A stretch of 64,000 nucleotides of DNA from Euborellia annulipes (Eukaryota; Arthropoda; Insecta; Dermaptera; Anisolabididae). This document shows, one piece after another, positions 58,701 through 64,000 of this stretch (the stretch's first letter is position 1; every line of letters starts with the position of its first letter). The DNA lies in the NCBI GenBank assembly GCA_023213315.1, contig JAKCPI010012726.1:42653-106652 (forward strand), read 5' to 3'. The notes beneath the pieces were generated by a model. It made no database searches. It saw nothing but the letters and a program-made list of their open reading frames with translations, and was not told where the DNA came from. Position numbers and translations under genes: made by a program.

Positions 58701-59097
58701 GGAATGGGTTTTTTGCGACCGAGAGAAATAGAATAGGCCGGCCCGTCGCACGGACTGACGCCTGTTGAGGAAGGGACAGACATGTACAGAACAAAAGGAC
58801 TGCCAGTCCCAGCTCGGGTAGCTCGTAGTCCCATGAGCAAAAGGGATGTCCTTCAATGTCCTCTTATCACACCAGTTTTATTTAGGGAAGGATCGTCATG
58901 CTTAAAAATAAAAATATTGCCAAAACAAACCCGTCATATGTCCAGAGGAGTCCTGGACTTCCAGGTTGTACACTTCGCGTGAAGACTTGGACTTTCTCGG
59001 CGACCATAAAAGCGGAATAGAATCCGACACCGAACTGCCCGATGATACTCGAAGAATCGGAGCCAGGTTGTTGTTTTTTCAACTCCTCCAGGAACGC
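38284..59097 (-). CDS. trap1: TRAP1 (mitochondrial Hsp90), middle to C-terminal exons
   Basis: Twelve minus-strand exons, all GT-AG and in phase: 58931-59097, 56495-56604, 56335-56408, 53510-53672, 53311-53424, 44225-44294, 44008-44155, 42783-42913, 40681-40868, 38790-39021, 38653-38725 and 38284-38385 (stop TAA 38284-38286). Together they encode 523 residues. Landmarks in order: [19 protein letters not shown] (the glycine-rich ATP lid), [54 protein letters not shown] (the middle-domain hallmark), FEDYG-like [46 protein letters not shown] and a C-terminal dimerisation part ending LVQALEKH. This order and the short charged linker identify TRAP1 rather than cytosolic Hsp90, which ends in MEEVD. 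The family is around 700 residues, so the targeting peptide and the first part of the N-domain lie upstream of 59097; I find no such exon up to 64000. Introns are large and full of transposons, and one (44295-53310) holds a complete antisense gene. Confidence 0.95.
39566..39660 (+). mobile_element. hAT left-end fragment
   Basis: TAGCGGTTCCCAACCCGTGGGCCGCGAAC resembles the left terminus CAGCGGTTTCCAACCCGTGG at 50623. No right end is visible. An (AT)n run follows. Confidence 0.35.
39780..40140. mobile_element. Inverted Penelope-like pair in a TRAP1 intron
   Basis: Arms ATAAAAAAATCTTTTATTTA...GCGACGTTTCGC and the complement at 40015-40065. The right arm core (39998-40027) is CTGATGA, A, GGTCG-TGACTGG-CGACC, GAAACGTCGG: the canonical CUGAUGA with a perfect 5-bp helix II. 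Confidence 0.55.
41311..41875 (-). pseudogene. Mariner transposon, internally deleted
   Basis: 565 bp between TA dinucleotides (41309-41310, 41876-41877). Terminal repeats of about 50 bp share TGATCAAATGAAAAGGTACG. The minus strand keeps the C-terminal catalytic part of a mariner transposase, including [18 protein letters not shown] and WETLDHPP, then LFGPLKKH-like FGPLKKHYR in a shifted frame. The N-terminal two thirds are gone and frames are broken. It lies in a TRAP1 intron. Confidence 0.85.
42153..42717 (-). mobile_element. PIF/Harbinger element with MADF-like remnant
   Basis: 565 bp with inverted ends GGCTGAGGCCACACCGGAGG and the complement, flanked by TAA on both sides (42150-42152, 42718-42720), the three-base duplication of this superfamily. 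On the minus strand near 42345-42240 a frame reads [18 protein letters not shown], like the start of a MADF domain, as found in accessory proteins of some Harbinger elements. The transposase is absent. Confidence 0.75.
42985..43085 (-). repeat. SINE-B (tRNA-derived) copy
   Basis: Minus strand: GAGTGGTCAAGCGTAGTGC is A-box-like, then GGAGATCCTAAGTTCGATTCC contains a perfect B-box (GTTCGATTCC), then TGTTTAACCCACCAAT. The tRNA fold is not intact. Sister copies at 43140 and 56640. Confidence 0.65.
43140..43240 (+). repeat. SINE-B copy, opposite orientation
   Basis: AATTGGTGCACACCGATGC, GCTGGAGATCCTGGATTC and CATTTGACCCACCAAC match the minus-strand copy 42985-43085. Together they form a short inverted pair 55 bp apart. 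Confidence 0.6.
43372..43579. mobile_element. Mariner-type MITE, palindromic
   Basis: 208 bp between TA target sites. Ends CAGTGAGGGTCAATATTAAG and the complement; pairing continues through CCCACCCATG for most of the element. A second copy at 57010-57607 is split by a hAT insertion. Confidence 0.85.
43590..43940. mobile_element. Degenerate inverted Penelope-like pair
   Basis: CGTATTAACCGTTTATTTGT (43634) mirrors AATTAAACGAATAATAC (about 43897). The left arm on the minus strand keeps CTGAGGATGA; the right keeps CTAAGGATGG...GGATCGAAA. Confidence 0.45.
44630..44930. mobile_element. Penelope-like end fragment
   Basis: CACAGCTGACGTTTCAGTAC next to TGTACCTGGTCATCGCC, and further on GGGCGATGCC. 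The core is eroded and no second arm is clear. Confidence 0.35.
44931..45576. other. Presumed upstream region of the zinc-finger gene
   Basis: A GC-richer patch (45050-45130 and 45330-45510) lies within 530 bp of the zinc-finger ATG and has no transposon ends. It may contain that gene's promoter, but no specific box is convincing. Confidence 0.3.
45577..47586 (+). CDS. C2H2 zinc-finger protein nested in a TRAP1 intron, C-terminus supplied by a transposon
   Basis: Three exons: 45577-45640, 46472-46603 and 46661-47586, joined by GT-AG introns in matching phase. It begins [20 protein letters not shown]; the second ATG could also serve. Exon 2 has one atypical finger ([10 protein letters not shown]...). 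Exon 3 has a Lys-rich lead and then about nine tandem C2H2 repeats of 28 residues, pattern [11 protein letters not shown]5-L-X2-H-X3-H with linkers HSGKKEF rather than the classic TGEKPF. It is presumably a nuclear DNA-binding protein. In the last unit the first zinc Cys is Arg (EKEFTRK). From about 47497 the frame enters a transposon (TIR GGTGGAATTCCTTTGCAACG), adding about 28 foreign residues ([13 protein letters not shown]...) before TGA at 47584-47586. It is transcribed opposite to TRAP1. AT-biased codons (AAA, TTT, ATT) exceed those of the neighbouring genes. Whether the gene is still functional is open. Confidence 0.8.
45641..46471 (+). other. First intron of the zinc-finger gene
   Basis: AT-rich with T-runs, a GTAATTTTT donor and a TTTTTATTAG acceptor. 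No transposon end is recognised, in contrast to the surrounding TRAP1 intron. Confidence 0.5.
48105..48245. repeat. Short foldback, Penelope-like
   Basis: GAGGATGTCAGCCAAAAAAG (48112) and CTTTTTTGGCTGACATCCTC (about 48208) are exact inverted repeats with GACGTTTTGGG / AACGTTTCG in the centre. Confidence 0.5.
48313..48590 (+). mobile_element. Helitron 5' half
   Basis: TCTATATATAATAATAGCAG, AACTTGCCGTTGGAATGACG and TACGATTTCTCACATAGG match the first 280 bp of 23604-24397. The 3' half with CTAG is absent. Confidence 0.65.
49055..49451. mobile_element. hAT element (CAGGGGCGTATATA family), intact
   Basis: 397 bp, ends CAGGGGCGTATATA and TATATACGCCCCTG, perfect octamers ATTTGTAT on both sides (49047-49054, 49452-49459). 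Internal GGTTCCGCG motifs repeat several times. Confidence 0.9.
49775..50146 (-). CDS. Unidentified 123-codon open frame
   Basis: Begins [20 protein letters not shown], has a hydrophobic stretch about residues 54-78 ([19 protein letters not shown]) and a Lys/Gln-rich end. No family is recognised. It is long for chance in DNA this AT-rich, and its local composition is closer to coding, but it sits in a repeat-filled TRAP1 intron and could be a relic of a mobile element. Confidence 0.3.
   Translation of the reverse strand: MNKYMEETGYQRKALGIISPVEWRKTENSIFELSLPNEVKTSFLMSAKEAKRYLHSLLLILAYSFVARLFIILSNAFSRIVQFRTFAQHSQQAISSRYNKQSKFKTLQNDKKSYQQQIIMKSL
50407..50456. repeat. (AT)n microsatellite
   Basis: About 25 uninterrupted AT units. 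A shorter (AT)n lies at 55688-55720. Confidence 0.95.
50623..50655 (+). mobile_element. hAT left-end fragment
   Basis: CAGCGGTTTCCAACCCGTGG followed by GCCCGCCAGG. It has the look of a hAT terminus; no partner end is seen. Confidence 0.35.
51058..52102 (-). pseudogene. Integrase C-terminal region, split by a hAT element
   Basis: Minus-strand parts 51941-52102 ([11 protein letters not shown]..., [20 protein letters not shown]) and 51058-51329 ([38 protein letters not shown]) belong to one reading sequence cut by 51330-51940. The order YKxGDxV-PxVDRGxxDPxN, a sugar-barrel-like middle, SLREA and a GQGFxxCxC tail resembles the C-terminal region of KRBA2-type integrase proteins. The catalytic core and the cysteine tail end are missing. 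Confidence 0.5.
51330..51940. mobile_element. hAT element (CAGGGTTACCACGCG family), intact ends
   Basis: 611 bp, ends CAGGGTTACCACGCG and TGTGGCAACCCTG, perfect octamers GTTCTGGG (51322-51329, 51941-51948). It contains repeats of GTCCTAC (AGTCCTAC, TGTCCTAC) near the left end. No coding frame. Confidence 0.9.
52483..52740 (+). repeat. SINE-A, full length
   Basis: GCCCTCGGGGCTTGGTGTAG start, B-box GCGGGTTCGGACCCC, duplicated AAGCCATTTGG / CCAAATGGCTT body, TTGCCAAAAAGATTGTG and GTGTGAATCAGAAAAAAGTG tail plus A-run. Confidence 0.85.
52928..53205 (-). repeat. SINE-A, full length, inverted to its neighbour
   Basis: The same family on the minus strand, with an intact head (CCCTCGGGGCTTGGAGTAG read from 53200 down), B-box and tail. 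It ends 105 bp from a TRAP1 exon (53311) and is inverted relative to 52483-52740, 190 bp apart. Confidence 0.85.
53785..53860 (+). repeat. SINE-A head only
   Basis: GCCCCCGGGCCTTGATGTAG and AAGGGTCGCGGGTTCGTATCC: A-box and B-box regions without body or tail. Confidence 0.6.
53945..54240. mobile_element. Inverted Penelope-like pair with hammerhead-like cores
   Basis: Arms AGCAAGGTTTTTTCTTTTTT...CGCTGACGTTTCGATCC and the complement at 54165-54240. Cores: minus 54017 to 53989 (CTGAAGA, T, GACCCC...GGGATC, GAAACGTC) and plus 54171-54199 with GAAAAG in place of GAAACG. Confidence 0.5.
54470..54940. repeat. Large foldback element
   Basis: Arms meet near 54745. ATAAATCTGGCGAGCGCG (54720) pairs with CGGCTCGCCAGATTTATCAC (about 54782), and outer parts TTGAAAATGATATCTTGAA / TTCAAGATATTTATTTTCAA also pair. 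No coding frame; superfamily unknown. Confidence 0.55.
54959..55012 (+). mobile_element. hAT left-end fragment (CAGGGACGTATATAA)
   Basis: CAGGGACGTATATAAGGGGG matches the left end of 49055-49451; no right end follows. Confidence 0.4.
55290..56130. mobile_element. Penelope-like palindrome with about 350-bp arms
   Basis: The arms (55290-55625 and 55785-56120) are almost identical inverted repeats around an (AT)n centre (55688-55720). Both carry CTGATGA, T, GGTC...GACC, GAAACTGTT (minus 55394 to 55368; plus 56015-56041). It is the longest inverted pair in the window and lies in a TRAP1 intron just before exon 56335-56408. Confidence 0.6.
56640..56770 (-). repeat. SINE-B, best-preserved copy
   Basis: Minus strand: TGGCCTGGTGCAATTGACAG (A-box region), GGCAGGAGATCCTGGGTTCG and ATTCCCGGG, giving a T-arm that still pairs (CTGGG/CCCGG), then TGTTTAACCTCACCAATGAG. 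The acceptor stem does not close, so this is not a functional tRNA gene. Confidence 0.65.
56930..56995 (+). pseudogene. LINE reverse-transcriptase scrap
   Basis: Translates to [19 protein letters not shown], the RT motif with the catalytic-region DxxKAFDxxxH pattern of Jockey-like non-LTR elements. The frame stops soon after. Confidence 0.55.
57010..57607. mobile_element. Mariner-type MITE split by a hAT element
   Basis: Matches 43372-43579: AATATTAAGTTCCACC on the left, CATGCGTTTTCTACTTGTG after the insertion, and CATGGGTGGGACTTAATATT near 57577. Interrupted at 57043-57415. Confidence 0.75.
57043..57415. mobile_element. hAT element (CAGTGGCGTATTCAG family)
   Basis: 373 bp, ends CAGTGGCGTATTCAGG and CCTGGCTACGCTACTG, flanks GTTCCACC (57035-57042) and GTCCCACC (57416-57423), 7 of 8 identical. 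Confidence 0.82.
58126..58400 (+). pseudogene. Jockey-like reverse-transcriptase remnant
   Basis: Frames read GVPEGS-like, then [14 protein letters not shown], and in another frame [19 protein letters not shown], matching the GVPQGS...LLFxxFxND and (YADD)LKIY...D(C)xxLQ blocks of Jockey-type RTs. The YADD catalytic motif is lost and frames are shifted. It may belong with the scrap at 56930. Confidence 0.6.
58560..58650 (+). mobile_element. Penelope-like end with hammerhead-like core
   Basis: CTGATGA, A, GAG...CTC, GAAACGTCGAG (58578-58607), preceded by CAGACATTTCGAGGCC (inverse GAAATG) about 40 bp earlier. Confidence 0.4.
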
Positions 59098-59172
59098 CTG
59101 GAAATAAACATTCATACCTTCCTTATTCATATAGCGAGGGATGGAATTTATGCATCAATAATAATAATCTAA

Positions 59173-59600
59173 ACTCCATTAATGTTATCTCAATTTTAAA
59201 ATCACAATTTCAAGAAATGGGAGACCACACAGGTTGGTTGAGAGTTATTTAGGCTCACCAAATACTCAAAGATGCCAAAATTTTGTGATATTATCAATTG
59301 TGCTCGTAAAAGATATCAAGAGAAGTACAGATTCTTTACAGAATTAAATTTTAAACTAAAATAAGTTGAATGAACTGTCAGTGTCAGAGATTATGTTCAA
59401 TAAAAAATAGATAAATTAGAAATTTTTACCTTAACCTAAGAAAATTGTTCTACCTTTAAATCACATCAAATTAAACTTGTTTATGGATAAATAAGCACAT
59501 ATATAAATCTCATGATCCTATTTTATATTAAATTTAATCAAATAGCTAAAAAAAAAATTACAATTTGTAAGCTAATTAGCCTGATTTAAAAGCGTTTCAA
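59173..59600. other. Gene-free DNA upstream of the first visible TRAP1 exon
   Basis: AT-rich, no exon-like block on the minus strand; the preceding TRAP1 exon is not here. Confidence 0.4.
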
Positions 59601-59604
59601 TGGG

Positions 59605-60125
59605 TCGTTTTGATAACTTACCTACCCCAACATTAAAATAGCCTCCCTATGGGGAAATACATGGTGTTTGTCCTTCAGTATGAAAATAGCTGAAGGACAA
59701 ACACCATATATTTCCCCATAGGGAGGCTATTTTAATGTTGGGGTAGGCAGTGGCGGATTAATGCAATTTTGTCGGGGGGGGCGTTTTTTTTTTTTATTTT
59801 TTTATTTTTTTTATTTAAGGACTTTGTGGGCATCTATGGCCATTTAGACCCCTTTCCTATTTATTTAAATTGATTGGTAACAAATTCAATTGAAATTAAA
59901 GCCCGGAAATTATAATTTCTTTAGATTACTAGTTTTTATAACATTGTGAATTTCTTCTCGGGGGGGGGGCGCTCGCCCCCCTCGCCCCCCCCCCTTTAAT
60001 CCGCCCCTGGGGGTAGGTAAGTTATCAAAACGACCCATGTAAAGCCTATGGGCGAAATAGCAAAGTTTGTCCTTCAGCTGCTATTTTAATGTTGGGGTAG
60101 GTAAGTTATCAAAACGACCTATAAT
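59605..60125. mobile_element. Foldback element split by a hAT MITE
   Basis: Repeats of GGTCGTTTTGATAACTTACC and its complement occur at 59611, 60016 and 60100, with arms around TTTGTCCTTCAG / CTGAAGGACAAA. The central palindrome (59640-59747) pairs over about 45 bp each side. A hAT MITE sits at 59748-60009. Confidence 0.6.
59748..60009. mobile_element. hAT MITE (CAGTGGCGGATTAATG family), intact
   Basis: 262 bp, ends CAGTGGCGGATTAAT and TTTAATCCGCCCCTG, perfect octamers GGGGTAGG on both sides (59740-59747, 60010-60017). Confidence 0.88.
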
Positions 60126-60221
60126 TAGGAAATTACCCACAATTCAGACAACTATTAATTACAATAGTTTTATTAAAAATTGCTATTCTAATATACCATA
60201 TTACCCAGAATTAAATATATG

Positions 60222-60285
60222 CACAAGTTTTAATTATCGAAGCTAACAGAAATTTGTGTGCTGTGCAACATCACACCAGATTTAA
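60222..60285 (+). repeat. Half hairpin of element X
   Basis: AATTATCGAAGCTAACAGAA then TTGTGTGCTGTGC...CATCACACCAGATTT: the 3' arm only. Confidence 0.4.
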
Positions 60286-60289
60286 AATA

Positions 60290-61105
60290 AAATGCCTTCA
60301 TTCTGCGCGCCATCTCCCCCACTCTTTTTTCAATTCGCTCCTTTTTTAAAGGAGAGGGGGAAGCCATGCCATCTTCAGTCAGTTGGCTTTTCGCGCGCCC
60401 ACGCCATGCATTCACTGCATATTCGCGTTGTTTATTAAAAGTTGTTTTTTTATTTTGTGATTATTAGTGCTCATCAGTGTTTCAATTAGTGCTCTTGGAT
60501 AATGGAATATTAATTCATCTTTCTCCGTCTTCGTCTCACACTGCGGGGTCGACTCAGGATTATTATTCATGGTATTTATAATCTAATATTTAATTTAATT
60601 ATTCTCACTCTCTCTATTCTCTTGTAAAAATGTGTATCCTAAAATTTCCTAACCATATAAATTTGTATTTGATAAAAATCCTATTTCTTATTTTATTTTT
60701 TTTTTATTATATATCTTTTATCATTTTAACAAATCGTTATTAAAATATATTTCTAACAATATCCATTTTTCTTGGAAGCAAGGCATTCTTGGAACTTGAT
60801 TGTCGCGTGCATAAGAGAATCAAATCATACAACAAGCTTGTTCTTAGTTAGTTCCAACTCTCGCCGCTTGGTGGTGCCTCAATCTGAGATGATATTTGTT
60901 CCCCGGATGATATCAAAGTGTCTTTCCTATTTTTAATACTCCACAATTTATAATTCATCTTTGCTTAAAATTAATTTGCTTTATATAATGAAAGGTATAT
61001 TTTAATTTTTTGTTTGTTTTTTGTTAGGCGGTTATAACTGTTAATTTGATAAAATTAATAGGTGATGATTAAAAATCGAATTTTCTCATTATTTTTCTAC
61101 AACAA
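60290..61105. other. Repeat-poor region with a GC-richer patch
   Basis: 60295-60580 is less AT-rich and free of transposon ends, with CGCG-containing motifs (TCGCGCGCCCACGCC) and an ATG directly followed by a GTATTT donor-like site at about 60569. It could be a promoter and first exon of an unseen gene, but there is no protein evidence. Confidence 0.25.
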
Positions 61106-61108
61106 ATT

Positions 61109-61131
61109 TTTACTTTCTCTTACCCTATAAA
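61109..61131 (+). repeat. Element X 5' end scrap
   Basis: TTTACTTTCTCTTACCCTAT is the start of element X. The hAT transposon at 61132 appears to have inserted into it. Confidence 0.45.
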
Positions 61132-64000
61132 CATAGGCGCCGGAACTGGGGGGGGCACGGGTACATTGCCCCCCCCCTGGCATCCTACAGGGGGGGCAGG
61201 GGGGGGCAAAATTTCTTCTTTTATTTCATTTAGTTTTAAAAATGATATATTTTAAAATTTTTTTATTTAAATTTAAAAAAAATTAAAAAAGTAAGAAATT
61301 TTTTTTATTTTATATAGACCTATTGTATTTCTAAATTCTAAATACATTTTATATGGAATTAAAATAATAAAATTTAGATAACATGAAAACTTGAGACTTT
61401 ATGCCTTGGAAAAAAAAATTAAAATAAAGAAAATTAAAAATATTTATTTCCTTCAAATAGTAAATAACAAATCTACTATATAGCCTAAAAAAATTTTGAT
61501 TAAATAATTTGCATATTGTTAAACTATATATTTGTAAAAGTTAAATATAAAGGACTACAGACTATTTAGTGTAGTTGATTAACAGTTATAAGAAGAAAAA
61601 AATGAAACGTCGATTTATTGATGATTATTTTAAAAAAGAAACAGGTAAGAATGGCCGTAGGCCTACTCTTAAAAACTTATTTTACTTCGCCAAAAATATA
61701 CGTACGCTAAAAATTTAATAAAAAAATGAAAATTTCTTATTATATCTGGTTCTTTCGTAGGCTCTTTAGAAAAAGGAAGCATTAGCACGGGTAGTCCTTT
61801 GCACCATGAGCATCGCCCTAGTACCAGCAGTAACATTTCTTCCACAAACACCATAGGTATTAATATAATAATTTCAAAAAAATGAGTCATTATGCTTGTT
61901 TATTGTTTTGTTGCCTTGCTCAGAGATCGGAAATTCAATTAAATAATTTATTCATTTATTTAACAGAAAACATCGCCGATGATCCATCTGCTCCTGTAAA
62001 GAGTGTTTCTTTTGCTTTTACTAAAAACACACACGAAAAGATATGCTCTTTAAACGAACCGTATCAACCTTTGGATATTCCTCCATGGACCCAATCTGGA
62101 CGTAATCATAATTTTCAGAATGAGTGGTTCACAACATACCCTTGGCTTCATTTTGACTCAATGACTAAAAGTATTTTTGTTTCATATGTGTCCAAGCGCT
62201 AGGAAAAAAAATTAGTAAAATGTGAAAAAAATCATGAAACAAACTTAGTGATTGATGGGTATAAAAACTGGAAAAAAAATTATCATAAAATTAAAAAGTC
62301 ACGAAAAATCTGCTTTTCACAAAGAATCATTTATAAAATTAGAAGCACTGAAGAAAAAATACTCCAATTATTTCCTTATTATCTGAACAAACATTATCTG
62401 TTCAAATACAAAATCAAATCGCTCTAAAAACAATAATAACCTCAGCATTATATTTAGCTCGTCAGGGAATTGCATTTAGAGCACATGATATTAATGAAGG
62501 AAATTTCATTCAATTATTACGTCTCAGGAAAATGACATTCCAGAATTAAAATTATTTTTAAAACACAAAAAATCATATAATTCTTCAGATATTCAGAATG
62601 AAATATTGAGAATTATTTCCCATGATATTTTGCGTAAAATTATTAAAATAATAAAAAAAAGAGGAGAATATTCTCTCATTGTTGATGAAACCAATGATGT
62701 ACAGGGAAAAGAACAAGTTTCTATATCGATCAGATCTGTAGATGAAGATACTCTTGAAATTGATGAGTTTTTTCTTGGTCTCTATGACACTCACTCTATG
62801 ACTGGGGGAATCATTGTATAATATTATAAAAGACATGCTTATTCGTTTTGATTTAAGTATGGATTCTTGCGAGGACAATGCTATGACGGAGGATCAAATA
62901 TGACCGGAATAAAAACGGTGTCAAATCAAGAGTGTTGGCAGATCAACCAATGGCTTTATTTATTCATTGTTCAGCTCATTCTCTAAATTTGGCTGTGCAG
63001 GATTCTTCAAAAAGAATTCCTTTTAATACGTGATTGCCTTCAATGGGTAAACGACATAGGAGTTATTGTCAAAGAATCACCAAAACGATCACATAATTTT
63101 CATGAGATTGCTAAGGCTCATGGAATAGAGAAAACTGGCCCTCGGCCATTATGCCCAACCCGTTGGACCATCAGACATACTTCATTGTCAGGGGTTATCA
63201 ATACTTACCCTGCTGTTTTGGACTTTCTATTTTCATTAGCATCTTGTAATGATGATATAGGGTCCAAAGCCAGGGGACTTTATGATCAATTATCAAAGGG
63301 TTCTATATACTTTGGAATTAGACTTAGTTATCTAATGTTTTCTTTAACTGATCAATTGAGCAATGTTCTTCAAAGTGAAACGCAAACTGTAGCTGGGGCA
63401 AAGGAAGCTGTTGAGTTAGTTTTAGAATCTTTTTAAAAAAAAAAAACGCTCAGAACAATTTTTTAATGAAATGTGGAAGGATGTAAAGAAAAATAAAAGA
63501 AATGAATCTTGAGGAGCCCTCGTTACCGAGAAAGCGAGAGATTCCTAAAAAAATTTTTATATAAACCTAACGAGTCTGAACACAAGTTCACGTCAATAGA
63601 AGAATATTTTAGAAAAACTTTCTATGAAGTTATTGATGGGATAATCAACGAGATTGAATTAAGATTCTCCTCAATCGGGGTTTTTAAAATATCTACAAAT
63701 CGAAAAAATTGTTATTTCTTAGAAACCCGTTTTTGGGACCAATCTGTTATAGATATTTTAAAAGAATATGAGTTTGTAGAAGAAAAGGTCAAAAGAGAAT
63801 TTGATTTCTTTAGGGAATTAATTCCTCAAGCTAAATGCTTGAATGATTTTGTAATAAAATACAAAAATCTTAATCAAGAATCAAAAAAATTATTTCCTAA
63901 CCTGAGAAATATTCTAAAACTACTTTTAGTGATCCCGGCCACATCAGCAACCGCTGAGGGCTCATTTTCTTATGTTAAGAAGAATAAAAACATATCTTCG
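61132..64000 (+). mobile_element. Autonomous-type hAT transposon, right end outside window
   Basis: Left terminus CATAGGCGCCGGAACTGGGG, 470 bp of non-coding subterminal DNA, then a decayed transposase gene running off the edge. The terminus and first 170 bp match the MITE 20848-21212, read in reverse. Confidence 0.75.
61602..64000 (+). pseudogene. hAT transposase, ZMYM1-like with TTF zinc finger, decayed
   Basis: Three in-phase exons 61602-61644 (MKRRFIDDYFKKET), 61761-61856 and 61967-62202 lead into a TTF-type zinc-finger region, RNHNFQNEWFTTYPWLHFD. There the expected FCxxC pair has become FVSYV, then a stop follows. Further on, several frames give IVDETNDVQGKEQVSISIR (62670), the DMLIRFDLSMDSC block, HCSAHSLNLAVQDSSK (62965), LCPTRWTIRHTSLSG (63150) and finally LLLVIPATSATAEGSFSYVK (63925), the hAT C-terminal dimerisation signature. 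At least four frameshifts or stops separate them, so it cannot make a full transposase. The frame is cut by the window edge. Confidence 0.85.

Noticed and set aside
58882..59130. Stand-alone 82-codon Hsp90-like gene
   Set aside because: The conserved part is one TRAP1 exon (58931-59097) with a TTTCCAG acceptor and GTTTGT donor in phase with 56495-56604; the apparent ATG lies in the intron.
60230..60415. 61-codon minus-strand frame starting MNAWRGRAKSQ
   Set aside because: Part overlaps a half hairpin of element X, no homology recognised, too short to support.

Overview
The window is eukaryotic nuclear DNA. It is very AT-rich, its genes have GT-AG introns in all three phases, and it is dense with transposons, tRNA-derived SINEs and microsatellites. 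The conserved proteins are clearly metazoan. I suspect an arthropod, perhaps a copepod-like crustacean, but the sequence does not prove a species. There is no sign of prokaryotic organisation.

Four genes can be supported. (1) The 5' part of PWP2, a WD-repeat protein of the small-subunit processome, is on the minus strand at 5159-6992 (five exons, about 159 residues); its remainder would lie left of base 1. (2) A complete V-ATPase 16-kDa proteolipid (subunit c) gene is on the plus strand at 8672-10646 (three exons, 162 residues), head-to-head with PWP2 and with a recognisable promoter. (3) TRAP1, the mitochondrial Hsp90, is on the minus strand at 38284-59097 (twelve exons encoding 523 residues from the mid ATPase domain to the stop); its 5' exons lie beyond base 64000. 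(4) A three-exon C2H2 zinc-finger gene lies antisense inside a 9-kb TRAP1 intron (45577-47586). Its reading frame runs into an inserted transposon, which supplies its last residues and stop codon.

Most of the rest is layered mobile DNA. I could delimit more than ten short hAT elements by 8-bp target duplications, together with Helitrons (5' TC, 3' hairpin plus CTAG), mariner and PIF/Harbinger derivatives, a Ginger-like integrase element with TGT...ACA ends, Jockey-like LINE scraps, two tRNA-derived SINE families, and many inverted-repeat pairs that look like Penelope-like element ends carrying a hammerhead-like core. A decayed hAT transposase gene runs from 61132 past the right edge, and a short non-autonomous copy with matching ends sits at 20848-21212. 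An unclassified repeat (called element X below) recurs at least five times. It ends in a conserved hairpin, and four copies carry a perfect RFX-type X-box palindrome.

By region: 1-5150 old repeats and a SWIM-domain transposon; 5159-10646 PWP2 and V-ATPase c; 10.6-14.3 kb AT-rich 3' UTR and gene-free DNA; 14.3-38 kb a transposon-rich gene desert; 38.3-59.1 kb TRAP1 with the nested zinc-finger gene; 59.1-64 kb repeats and the hAT transposase. No CRISPR, rRNA or intact tRNA gene was seen.
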